A stretch of DNA of 64,000 bases. It comes from Microbacteriaceae bacterium. GTDB taxonomy: Bacteria; Actinomycetota; Actinomycetes; Actinomycetales; Microbacteriaceae. This document shows positions 8,751 to 16,337 of this stretch, piece by piece. Under the pieces are notes generated by a model. That model saw only the letters and a program-made list of their open reading frames with translations, was not told where the DNA came from and did not search any database. Positions within the stretch are counted from its first letter, which is position 1, and each line of letters opens with the position of its first letter. Location of the stretch: the NCBI GenBank assembly GCA_025463565.1, contig JAODAT010000041.1, positions 1-64,000 of the forward strand. Reading direction: 5' to 3'. A program made the translations under genes and the position numbers.

Positions 8751-8766
8751 GTTATCAACTGATACC
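8751..8766. promoter_or_regulatory. Probable TetR operator, copy 2
   Basis: Dyad GTTATC-AACT-GATACC with a perfect TATCA/TGATA core, matching copy 1 in arm sequence. With TTGATT at 8731 as -35 and TATCAA at 8753 as -10 (16-bp spacer), both operators overlap the regulator promoter, consistent with autorepression. Confidence 0.6.
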
Positions 8767-8796
8767 ATGTCAAGCATGAACGCTAAGGAATCTCGG

Positions 8797-9369
8797 ATGA
8801 AGGGCGACGATCGTCGCGAGCTCATCCTCGAAGCCGCGACCGAGGTCTTCGGTGACTACGGCTATGTCGGCACGACCACGGCCGTCGTGGCGAAGGCGGC
8901 CGGTGTCAGCCAGCCATACGTGGTGCGGATATTCGGCACCAAACAGCAACTCTTCATCGAGGTGCTGCGCCGCGCACTCGACATTCTGCTGGCCGCGTTC
9001 CGGGCAGCGCTAGCGACAGACAACGGCCAGCCCGCCGGCCCTCGCATCGGCGTTGCGTACGTCGACCTGGCATCACAACGGGGCCTTCTGCTGTCGCTTA
9101 TGCACGGTTTCGTGCTCGGCAAAGACCCGGTGATCGGCGCGGTCGCTCGCGACGGCTTCCTGTGCGTCTACGAATTCCTGCGGACGGAGGCGGGATTCGA
9201 CGCCGACGAGGCCCAGCAGTTCCTTTCCGGCGGCATGCTGATCAACACCCTCGTCGGCCTGCGCATGACTGACGACTACGACACCGACCCGCGGGTTCGC
9301 GAACTCATGCAGGCTGCGTTGCCCGAGAAGCTCGACATCGTGCTCGCCCTGCGAGAATCAGGGCTGTGA
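8797..9369 (+). CDS. TetR-family transcriptional regulator
   Basis: 190 aa from the ATG at 8797, chosen because AAGGA lies 7 nt upstream and because it puts the HTH at the usual place; in-frame ATGs at 8767 and 8776 are alternatives. The N-terminal TetR domain is RRELILEAATEVFGDYGYVG, then TTTAVVAKAAGVSQPYVVRI and FGTKQQLF; the C-terminal ligand domain is variable and does not reveal the ligand. It is divergent from the DHA2 exporter, its probable target. Its last codons overlap the truB start (GTGA), so truB translation is coupled to this regulator, which is unusual. Confidence 0.92.
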   Translation: MKGDDRRELILEAATEVFGDYGYVGTTTAVVAKAAGVSQPYVVRIFGTKQQLFIEVLRRALDILLAAFRAALATDNGQPAGPRIGVAYVDLASQRGLLLSLMHGFVLGKDPVIGAVARDGFLCVYEFLRTEAGFDADEAQQFLSGGMLINTLVGLRMTDDYDTDPRVRELMQAALPEKLDIVLALRESGL

Positions 9370-10271
9370 ACCTCAGCGGCATCCTCCTCGTCGATAAGCC
9401 AGGGGGCATCACCAGTCACGACGCCGTCTCCCGCACGCGCAAGGCAGCCGGCACCCGCAAGGTGGGTCACGCGGGCACGCTCGACCCGATGGCCACCGGG
9501 CTCCTCGTTCTCGGGATCAACGCGTCGACGAGACTGCTGACGTTCGTGGTCGGCCTCGATAAGGAATACCTCGCCACCATTGCGCTCGGCTCGTCGACGA
9601 CGACGGATGACGCAGAGGGCGACCCCCTCGAAGTCGCCTCAGCGGCGGCCCTGGCCGGCATCACGGAGGATCAGGTCGTCGCCGGTCTCGCGAATTTCAC
9701 CGGGGTGGTGAAGCAGGTGCCCAGCAGCGTGAGCGCGATCAAGGTGGATGGCAAGCGTGCCTACGCGCTGGTGCGCGAGGGGGAGACGGTCGAGCTCGCC
9801 GCCCGCACCGTGACGATCGAAACGATCGAGGTGCTGGCGTTTCGCCGATCGGGCTCGACGGTCGATGTGGATGTGCGGGTCGAGTGCTCGTCGGGCACCT
9901 ACATCCGCGCGATCGCCCGCGACCTCGGAGCGGCCCTCGGGGTCGGAGGCCATCTCACCGCACTGCGCCGCACCCGCATCGGACCGTTCGCTGTCGCCGA
10001 CGCCGTTGCGGAGCTGACACCGGAGACAGTCGGGGCCGCGCTGGTCGCGCCTGCCGAGGTCGCGTCGCGGCTCTTTCCGGCCTGGCAGCTCACCGCCGAC
10101 GAGGCTGTCGATCTGGCGCACGGCAAGCGGGTGCCGCACCCGGGGGACGACGAGGGCCCGATCGCCGCCATCGCGCCCGACGGTAGCCTTGTCGGACTGG
10201 TGCAGCGCGTCTCGGGGGTCGCGAAAAGCATCGTCAACTTTCCGTCAGACCTACCCGAGGAAGCCCCGTGA
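9366..10271 (+). CDS. truB: tRNA pseudouridine(55) synthase
   Basis: Makes pseudouridine 55 in the T-loop of tRNAs. 301 aa from a GTG overlapping the regulator stop. The N-terminus LSGILLVDKPGGITSHD is the family signature, and the catalytic Asp is in HAGTLDPMATG. KQVPSSVSAIKVDGKRAY and SSGTYIRAIARDLG are the further conserved blocks, with a PUA-like C-terminal region. The position between infB/rbfA and ribF is typical, but the genes placed between rbfA and truB here are not. The next gene starts in the truB stop (GTGA). Confidence 0.97.
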   Translation: MNLSGILLVDKPGGITSHDAVSRTRKAAGTRKVGHAGTLDPMATGLLVLGINASTRLLTFVVGLDKEYLATIALGSSTTTDDAEGDPLEVASAAALAGITEDQVVAGLANFTGVVKQVPSSVSAIKVDGKRAYALVREGETVELAARTVTIETIEVLAFRRSGSTVDVDVRVECSSGTYIRAIARDLGAALGVGGHLTALRRTRIGPFAVADAVAELTPETVGAALVAPAEVASRLFPAWQLTADEAVDLAHGKRVPHPGDDEGPIAAIAPDGSLVGLVQRVSGVAKSIVNFPSDLPEEAP

Positions 10272-10636
10272 TCACCTGGTTCGCCTTCGTCCAAATCGGA
10301 ATCGCCGCTCTCGGCGGAGTGCTCTGCCTGGTTCTCGGGTTTGCGGGACGAAAGCCGAATGATTACAGTCTCGGCTCCGCGGCACTCGTCGAGCTGCTGC
10401 TCGTGGTCCAGCTGGTGATCGCGATCGTTGCGCCCTTCGCGGGCAATCATTCGACAGGCAACCCACTCGAGTTCTACATCTATCTCGTCTCGGCACTCAT
10501 CATGGTGCCGCTCGCTGTCTTCTGGGCGCTGGTCCAGCGGGACCGGTGGAGCACCGTCGTGGTCGGTGTGGCGAACCTTGCGATCGCGGTCATGGTGTTC
10601 CGCATGTACGAGATCTGGTGCCTGGGCATCGCCTGA
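10268..10636 (+). CDS. Small four-TM membrane protein
   Basis: 122 aa, starting at a GTG that overlaps the truB stop. About four hydrophobic helices (residues 4-26, 35-60, 70-88 and 95-112) joined by short loops; no catalytic motif. Not recognised as a named family. The overlap with truB and the similar gene that follows suggest a membrane-protein pair inserted between truB and ribF. Confidence 0.75.
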   Translation: MITWFAFVQIGIAALGGVLCLVLGFAGRKPNDYSLGSAALVELLLVVQLVIAIVAPFAGNHSTGNPLEFYIYLVSALIMVPLAVFWALVQRDRWSTVVVGVANLAIAVMVFRMYEIWCLGIA

Positions 10637-10648
10637 TGCACGACTGAC

Positions 10649-10654
10649 TAAACT
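10649..10654 (+). promoter_or_regulatory. -10-like element TAAACT, leaderless start
   Basis: Ends 7 nt before the ATG at 10662; no Shine-Dalgarno is present in the short gap. Confidence 0.5.
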
Positions 10655-10661
10655 GGACAAA

Positions 10662-11099
10662 ATGGCTACCCAGAATCGCACGACCGGCGTCGGCCGGGTG
10701 CTTGTCGTTGTCTACGGTATTCTCGCGGTGGCCGCGACGGGGCGTTCGGTTTTCCAAATCATCGACCGTTTCCACGAAGCGCCGGTCGCTTTCTCGCTGT
10801 CCGCGCTGTCCGCGGTGGTGTACATCGTCGCCACCGTCGCCCTGGTGGCGCCGGGCGACGTGTGGTACCGGGTAGCGCTCGTCACCATCAGCTTCGAACT
10901 CCTCGGCGTGCTGGTCATCGGCACGATCACGCTGGTTTCGCCCAACCTCATCGGGTTGGCGAGCAACGATCCCTTCGGCCGCACGGCCACGGTCTGGTCG
11001 AGCTACGGACTCGGCTATCTTCTGGTGCCGCTTGTGCTGCCCGTGCTCGGCCTCCTATACCTGCGCCGTCGCGGCAGGGCGGTCGCTGAGGCGGCATGA
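10662..11099 (+). CDS. Conserved four-TM membrane protein
   Basis: 145 aa. Hydrophobic helices at about residues 8-28, 43-62, 70-95 and 112-135, ending with a basic tail YLRRRGRAV. The frame stays open upstream inside the previous gene, but the ATG at 10662 follows a -10-like TAAACT. The stop is directly followed by the GTG of ribF. Function unknown. Confidence 0.75.
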   Translation: MATQNRTTGVGRVLVVVYGILAVAATGRSVFQIIDRFHEAPVAFSLSALSAVVYIVATVALVAPGDVWYRVALVTISFELLGVLVIGTITLVSPNLIGLASNDPFGRTATVWSSYGLGYLLVPLVLPVLGLLYLRRRGRAVAEAA

Positions 11100-12074
11100 G
11101 TGCGCGCTTCTGATATGCGCTGGTACTCCGACCTCAGGAGCGTGCCGGAGGGGTTCGGTCCCTCCGCCGTGACCATTGGCAAGTTCGACGGGGTACATCT
11201 CGGTCACCGCCGGGTGATCGACGCCATGAAAGCGGCGGCAGACCAGCTCGGTCTCGCCTCGGTCGTGCTGACCTTCGATCGTCATCCGCTGGCGCTGCTG
11301 AAACCGGAGATCTGTCCGCCGTCGATCGCCAGCAACGAACAGAAGCGTGAGCTGCTTGCGGCCACCGGCATCGACGCGACGGTGATGATCCCTTTCACCC
11401 GGGAGTTCAGTGAGGAAGAACCCGAACAGTTCGTCGACAGCGTGCTGGTGAGTGCCCTGAAGGCCCGGCTGGTCTTCGTCGGCTCGAACTTCCGCTTCGG
11501 TCACCGCGGTCGTGGCGACGTTGCCCTTCTCACCGAGCTGGGGAGAAGCGCGGGCTTCGAGGTGCGGCAGATCGACCAGGCGCTCGCCGACGACGAGCAC
11601 CCGATCTCGTCGACGTTGATCCGGCAATTGCTCGACCGCGGTGATGTCGTGGGTGCCGCTGCACTGCTCGGCCGTGCGCCGTCCATCCGAGGCACCGTCG
11701 TGCACGGTTTTGAGCGCGGACGAACCCTTGGCTACCCGACGGCGAACCTGTCACGAGAGGTCGAGGGACTCGTTCCCGCGGACGGTGTCTACGCCGCACT
11801 GCTCACGGTGGACGGCCGCACGATGCCGGCGGCGGTGTCGATCGGCAACAATCCCACGTTCGAGGGCGTGCCGGAGAAGCAGGTCGAGGCACATGTGCTC
11901 GATGAGGTGCTGGATCTCTACGACAAGGTCGTGACGGTCGAGTTCGTCGACTACATCCGCCCGATGAACCGCTTTCCGGATGTCGACGCACTCGTCTCGC
12001 AGATGAACGCGGACGAGCAGCAGGTCCGTCGCATTCTCGGCGTAGCCGCTCGACCGCAGCGACCTGCTCAATGA
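11100..12074 (+). CDS. ribF: Bifunctional riboflavin kinase / FAD synthetase
   Basis: Makes FMN and FAD from riboflavin. 324 aa from the GTG at 11100, which follows GAGG at 8 nt; an ATG at 11115 giving MRWYSDL is the alternative. The FAD synthetase half (about residues 20-180) has VTIGKFDGVHLGHRRVI with the HxGH nucleotidyltransferase motif and SSTLIRQLL. The flavokinase half has GRTLGYPTANL and FVDYIRPMNRF. It begins immediately after the preceding membrane gene, and its stop overlaps the next start (ATGA). Confidence 0.97.
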   Translation: MRASDMRWYSDLRSVPEGFGPSAVTIGKFDGVHLGHRRVIDAMKAAADQLGLASVVLTFDRHPLALLKPEICPPSIASNEQKRELLAATGIDATVMIPFTREFSEEEPEQFVDSVLVSALKARLVFVGSNFRFGHRGRGDVALLTELGRSAGFEVRQIDQALADDEHPISSTLIRQLLDRGDVVGAAALLGRAPSIRGTVVHGFERGRTLGYPTANLSREVEGLVPADGVYAALLTVDGRTMPAAVSIGNNPTFEGVPEKQVEAHVLDEVLDLYDKVVTVEFVDYIRPMNRFPDVDALVSQMNADEQQVRRILGVAARPQRPAQ

Positions 12075-13354
12075 CGGCCGTATCTCCGCCGTCCAGGCCA
12101 CGGACGGCTCCCTTGTGGCGCGGCCGGGCGCTGGCCCTCGTCGGCATCGTGCTGGTCGCCATAAACCTGCGCACCGCGGTCGCGGCGATCTCGCCGATCG
12201 TCAGCCAGGTGCGTGCAGACGTGCCGATCGACAGCGTTGCGCTCGGTGTTCTCGGCAGCATCCCTCCCGTCGTCTTCGCGCTCTCCGCGCTGGTGACTCC
12301 GGCCCTCGCCCGACGGGTCGGCCTCGAGCGGCTCATGCTCATCGCGATCGGAGCGATGGTGGCCGGCCACCTGCTGCGAGCGACCAGCCCCGATTTCGCC
12401 GTGCTGCTCTCCGGCACCATCGTGACTATCGCAGGAGCGGGTATCGCAAACGTGCTGCTGCCGCCGCTCGTCAAGCGTTACTTTCCGGACCGGGTCGGTT
12501 TGCTGACATCCGTCTACGCACTGCTGCTGGCTGTCAGCGCAGCGGTTCCCGCGGTGATTGCGACTCCGGTTGCGGATTCGGCGGGCTGGCGTTTCTCACT
12601 CGGAATGTGGTCGGTTCTCGCGATCCTCGCGGCCATCCCGTGGTCCGGGGTGCTGGTGGCGCGTCGGCGAAAGCACGTCACGGTTATTCCTGGGCACGAG
12701 TCGCCCGAGCTCGCTCAGCCGGACGCCGAACTGGTGGGGCGCATCTGGCACTCGAGAACGGCGTGGGCGATCGCGATCACCTTCGCGGCCTCGACTTTCA
12801 GTGTGTACGCGTTGTTCGCCTGGCTGCCGGAACTGCTCGTGCAGACGGCCGGGGTGACTCCGACGCAGGCCGGGGCGCTGCTCGCGCTGAACAGCATCGT
12901 CGGTGCCCCCACCGCCATCGTCATGCCGCTGCTCGCGATCCGTATCCGGCGCGTGGCGGTGCTGATCTGGGTGGGTGTTGCCTGTTTCGTCGTCGCCTAC
13001 CTCGGCCTGTTGCTCTTTCCGGCAACGGGAACGGTGGTCTGGGTACTGTTCGCGGGGGGCGGTCCGCTCATCTTCCCGGTGTGCCTCACCCTGATCAACC
13101 TGCGCACGCGTACCCAGCGCGGATCGGTGGCACTGAGCGGCTTTGCGCAGACGATCGGCTACATCCTCGGGGCACTGGGACCCCTGCTAATCGGAGTGCT
13201 GCACTCGGTCACCGGAAGCTGGCTGGTGCCGCTCGTGCTTCTGATCGCGGTGTCTCTCGTCGCGGCGTTCACCGCGCCGATCCTCTCGCGACGAGTCTTC
13301 GTCGAGGACGAGTTGGAGCAACGACACCATCGACGGCTCGAGACGAGCAGCTAG
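12071..13354 (+). CDS. MFS transporter, CynX/NimT-like
   Basis: 427 aa with about 12 TM segments. NLRTAVAAISPIVSQV in TM1 and LANVLLPPLVK-like sequence in TM4 fit the cyanate/2-nitroimidazole (CynX/NimT) branch of the major facilitator superfamily. Substrate not predictable; no cyanase gene is near. The ATG lies in the ribF stop (ATGA), so it is co-translated with ribF. It converges on the ROK gene and both stops share the palindrome CTAG. Confidence 0.85.
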   Translation: MTAVSPPSRPRTAPLWRGRALALVGIVLVAINLRTAVAAISPIVSQVRADVPIDSVALGVLGSIPPVVFALSALVTPALARRVGLERLMLIAIGAMVAGHLLRATSPDFAVLLSGTIVTIAGAGIANVLLPPLVKRYFPDRVGLLTSVYALLLAVSAAVPAVIATPVADSAGWRFSLGMWSVLAILAAIPWSGVLVARRRKHVTVIPGHESPELAQPDAELVGRIWHSRTAWAIAITFAASTFSVYALFAWLPELLVQTAGVTPTQAGALLALNSIVGAPTAIVMPLLAIRIRRVAVLIWVGVACFVVAYLGLLLFPATGTVVWVLFAGGGPLIFPVCLTLINLRTRTQRGSVALSGFAQTIGYILGALGPLLIGVLHSVTGSWLVPLVLLIAVSLVAAFTAPILSRRVFVEDELEQRHHRRLETSS

Positions 13355-14286
13355 CTGACGACTGCCGCGCGATGGATCAGCGCGGCGGCACCGATCAGCG
13401 GTCCGTCGCTCGACAGGCCGGATGGCACGATCTTCACCTTGGTGACGAAGCCGAACTGGCGACGCGTTGCGACGGCGGTTCGCATGTGGTCGAACAGAAC
13501 CGGCGTTACGTGAGAGAAGCCGCCGCCGATGGCCACCAGTTCGAGATCGACCAGGGCCGTTGCGGATGCGATGGCCTGGCCGATCGCCCGCCCCGACCGT
13601 TCGATGGCCGCGATGGCCACCTCGTCGCCGTCGCGGAAGCTCGCCCCGAGTTCCTCGCCGGAGGTGCCCTGCCAGCCCTGCAGCTGTGCCCACTCGACGG
13701 TGTGCGGTCCTGATGCGATCGCCTCGACGCAGCCGATGCCGCCGCACAGGCAGGGTTCGGTGAATCCGGCGACCTCGACGTGCCCGATGTGCCCTGCATT
13801 GCCGGTCGGACCGGAGACCGTGTTGCCGTGCAGGATGAGCCCGCCACCGATGCCCGTGGAGACGATCATCCCCATCACGTTGTCGTACCCCTGCGCGGCG
13901 CCCACCCAGTGCTCGGCGAGGGCGATGCAGATGCCGTCCATGCGCAGCACGACCGGCACGTCGTCGGGCACGGCCGCCATGACCTGGTCGCGTAGCGGGT
14001 AGTCACGCCAGACGGCGAGGTTCAGGGGGCTTACTTTGCCCTCGGCCTCGTTGATCGGTCCGGCCGAGCCGATGCCGACGCCGATGAGGGCGGCGCCCGC
14101 GGGAAGTGCCGCGCGAGATAGCGCGACGACCTCATCGACCGCGAGGGCGAGCTGCTCAGAAGTCGAACCTTTACCGGTGGGTGCGCGGAAACGACTGGGA
14201 GCGAGTACCGTGCCCGTCGGATCTACCAGCGCCGCCTCCACTTTGGTTCCACCGAGATCGATCGCGAGGGCGTAGCTGCCGGTCAT
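13351..14286 (-). CDS. ROK-family sugar kinase
   Basis: 311-aa cytosolic ATP-dependent sugar kinase of the ROK family. The N-terminal phosphate-binding loop is AIDLGGTKVEAAL. The ROK zinc region runs GHIGHVEVAGF then CLCGGIGCVEAIASG, with His and three Cys ligands. The catalytic Asp lies in RMDGICIALAEHW, where the usual Asn before Asp is Met. Family substrates include glucose, GlcNAc and others. The gene is divergent from deoR-deoC and its -35 region is covered by the palindrome at 14312-14327, so it is probably controlled with deoxyribose catabolism and may be the missing deoxyribose kinase (inference). TAGGCT lies 6 nt before the ATG. Confidence 0.9.
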   Translation of the reverse strand: MTGSYALAIDLGGTKVEAALVDPTGTVLAPSRFRAPTGKGSTSEQLALAVDEVVALSRAALPAGAALIGVGIGSAGPINEAEGKVSPLNLAVWRDYPLRDQVMAAVPDDVPVVLRMDGICIALAEHWVGAAQGYDNVMGMIVSTGIGGGLILHGNTVSGPTGNAGHIGHVEVAGFTEPCLCGGIGCVEAIASGPHTVEWAQLQGWQGTSGEELGASFRDGDEVAIAAIERSGRAIGQAIASATALVDLELVAIGGGFSHVTPVLFDHMRTAVATRRQFGFVTKVKIVPSGLSSDGPLIGAAALIHRAAVVS

Positions 14287-14292
14287 ACCGAC

Positions 14293-14298
14293 AGCCTA
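14293..14298 (-). promoter_or_regulatory. -10 element TAGGCT of the ROK gene
   Basis: Minus-strand TAGGCT exactly 6 nt before the ATG; predicts a leaderless mRNA. The matching -35 position (about 14316-14321) falls inside the palindromic operator. Confidence 0.6.
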
Positions 14299-14311
14299 TG
14301 GGAATCACTCG

Positions 14312-14327
14312 CTGCTCATATGAGCAG
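14312..14327. promoter_or_regulatory. Perfect 16-bp palindrome, probable DeoR (SorC-type) operator
   Basis: CTGCTCATATGAGCAG is a perfect palindrome between the divergent ROK and deoR promoters. It covers the ROK -35 region and ends 15 bp before the deoR -35. SorC-family regulators bind such dyads upstream of their operons. Confidence 0.8.
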
Positions 14328-14342
14328 AGCCTGCAACATCCG

Positions 14343-14371
14343 TTGATTCGGTGAGCCGGGCGACGTACGCT
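14343..14371 (+). promoter_or_regulatory. deoR operon promoter
   Basis: TTGATT (14343-14348), a 17-bp spacer and TACGCT (14366-14371), 6 nt before the ATG. This is the best-formed leaderless promoter in the window. Confidence 0.7.
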
Positions 14372-14377
14372 TGACGG

Positions 14378-15337
14378 ATGGCCGCCACCGACGATCTGAT
14401 GCTCGTGCGCGCGGCTGAGCTGTATTACGAAGACAACAAGACCCAGGACGAAATCGGCGCGTTGCTGAGAGTCACCCGTTGGAAGGTGGGCAGGCTCCTG
14501 GCGCAGGCTCGCGATGAGGGAATCGTGCGCATCGAGATCGTGCACCCCCGCGCACGGCGAGCAATCCTGGAGCGGCAACTGGCGGACCGATTCGGACTTG
14601 CCGACGCCGTAGTCGTTCCCCAGACGGATGACCCGCAGGCGGTCGCCGCTGCCACTGCCACCGCGGCCGCCGACTATCTGGCGGCTCTCCGCCCGATCCC
14701 GCGCACGCTCGGCGTCAGCTGGGGTCGCACCATCGACTCCGTCGCGCAGGCGCTCCCGGACGGCTGGGCGAGCGGCGTCACTGTGGTGCAGGTCAACGGC
14801 GGTCTCAGCCTCAGCCGGCGGGGCAGCGACGCAGCGGCAACCGCGGTCACGATCGCCCAGAAGGGCGGCGGCACCGCGATCACCCTGCCGATTCCGGCGA
14901 TTCTCGAGCGCCGGGAGACGCGCGAGGTCATCGAGGCCGATCGAACGGTCGCCGCGGCGCTCGCCCGGGCGGATTCGGCATCCGCGTACCTGTACAGCGC
15001 AGGCGTGGCCGACGCCGACTCCGTGCTGGTGGAGAGTGGCTACCTGACGAAGGATGACGTGACACAGCTGGTACGCAAGGGTGCGGTGGGGGATGTGCTC
15101 GGCCGGTACATCGACGCGTTCGGCGCGATCGTCGACGTCGGTCTCGATGCGCGCACCGTCGGCCTCGGCCTCGACCGGCTGCGAACGGCACCGACGGCGA
15201 TTGCCGTGATCGCCGGTGAGGCCAAGCACCGGGTCGCTCACGCGGTCGTGTCGAGCGGCCTGTGCACCATTCTCGTCACCGACGAATCGACGGCCCAGTC
15301 GATACTCAGACACCATCAAATCGAGGAGTCAGCATGA
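14378..15337 (+). CDS. deoR: SorC/DeoR-type sugar-binding regulator
   Basis: 319 aa. The N-terminal HTH is RAAELYYEDNKTQDEIGALL, then RVTRWKVGRLLAQARDEG. The sugar-phosphate-binding domain of the SorC (B. subtilis DeoR-like) family follows, with GVSWGRTIDSVAQAL and NGGLSLS. It shares an ATGA overlap with deoC, so regulator and aldolase are one operon, as in B. subtilis deoR-dra. The likely ligand is deoxyribose 5-phosphate and the likely site is the palindrome at 14312. It is not the E. coli DeoR fold. Confidence 0.88.
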   Translation: MAATDDLMLVRAAELYYEDNKTQDEIGALLRVTRWKVGRLLAQARDEGIVRIEIVHPRARRAILERQLADRFGLADAVVVPQTDDPQAVAAATATAAADYLAALRPIPRTLGVSWGRTIDSVAQALPDGWASGVTVVQVNGGLSLSRRGSDAAATAVTIAQKGGGTAITLPIPAILERRETREVIEADRTVAAALARADSASAYLYSAGVADADSVLVESGYLTKDDVTQLVRKGAVGDVLGRYIDAFGAIVDVGLDARTVGLGLDRLRTAPTAIAVIAGEAKHRVAHAVVSSGLCTILVTDESTAQSILRHHQIEESA

Positions 15338-16329
15338 CCATCGAACAGGCCGTGGCGCTCGCCCCGGCATCACGGGCGATCGACCTGATCGGCGGAGACC
15401 TCACCGAGAAGAGCCTTCGGCTGCATCTCGAGGGCCTGCCGGGGGTCGACGCGGTCGGGCTCGAGGCTCGTGCCGCCGGGCTCGGAACCCGCTCGATCAA
15501 GACCACGTCGAAGGCCTGGGCGCTCGACACGATCATCCGGCTCATCGACCTCACGACGCTCGAGGGTGCTGACACCCCGGGCAAGGTGCAGTCGCTGGTC
15601 GCGAAGGCGATGACGCCCGACCCCTCGGACCTCACGACACCGCGGGTCGCCGCGGTGTGCGTCTACGGCGACATGGTGCCCTATGCCGTGAAGGCGCTCG
15701 GGCCGAACTCCGGGGTGAACGTCGCCGCCGTCGCGACCGCGTTCCCCAGCGGCCGTGCCTCACTTCCTGTCAAGCTCGCCGACACTCGGGATGCGGTGGC
15801 CGCCGGCGCCGACGAGATCGACATGGTCATCGACCGTGGCGCGTTCCTCAGTGGCCGCTACGGAATGGTCTTCGACCAAATCGTCGCGGTAAAAGAAGCC
15901 TGCCGTCGCGACGACGGCACGTACGCGCACCTCAAGGTGATCCTCGAGACCGGCGAACTGAACACCTACGACAACGTGCGGCGCGCGTCGTGGCTCGCCA
16001 TCCTCGCTGGAGGCGACTTCATCAAGACCTCCACCGGCAAGGTGGCACCGGCCGCGACCCTTCCCGTCACGCTGCTCATGCTGCAGGTGGTGCGCGATTG
16101 GCATCGGCTCACCGGCGAGCGGATCGGGGTGAAGCCGGCTGGCGGCATCCGATCGTCCAAGGACGCCATCAAGTACCTCGTCACGGTCGCCGAGACGGTG
16201 GGTGAAGAGTGGCTCGACCCGCGCCTGTTCCGTTTCGGCGCCTCCAGCCTTCTCAACGACGTGCTGCTGCAGCGCCAGAAGATGACAACCGGCCGATACA
16301 GCGGCCCCGATTACGTCACGATTGACTAG
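15334..16329 (+). CDS. deoC: Deoxyribose-phosphate aldolase
   Basis: Splits 2-deoxyribose 5-phosphate into acetaldehyde and glyceraldehyde 3-phosphate. 331 aa from the ATG with a strong GAGGAG Shine-Dalgarno. Schiff-base Lys231 is in GGDFIKTSTGK, the second Lys267 in GVKPAGGIRS, and Asp163 in ADEIDMVIDRGAF. It is longer than E. coli DeoC (259 aa) and its FIKTSTGK...ELFRFGASSLL pattern looks like the eukaryotic-type DERA. The next two genes are aldehyde dehydrogenases, which would consume the acetaldehyde. Confidence 0.97.
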   Translation: MTIEQAVALAPASRAIDLIGGDLTEKSLRLHLEGLPGVDAVGLEARAAGLGTRSIKTTSKAWALDTIIRLIDLTTLEGADTPGKVQSLVAKAMTPDPSDLTTPRVAAVCVYGDMVPYAVKALGPNSGVNVAAVATAFPSGRASLPVKLADTRDAVAAGADEIDMVIDRGAFLSGRYGMVFDQIVAVKEACRRDDGTYAHLKVILETGELNTYDNVRRASWLAILAGGDFIKTSTGKVAPAATLPVTLLMLQVVRDWHRLTGERIGVKPAGGIRSSKDAIKYLVTVAETVGEEWLDPRLFRFGASSLLNDVLLQRQKMTTGRYSGPDYVTID

Positions 16330-16337
16330 GACACGAC

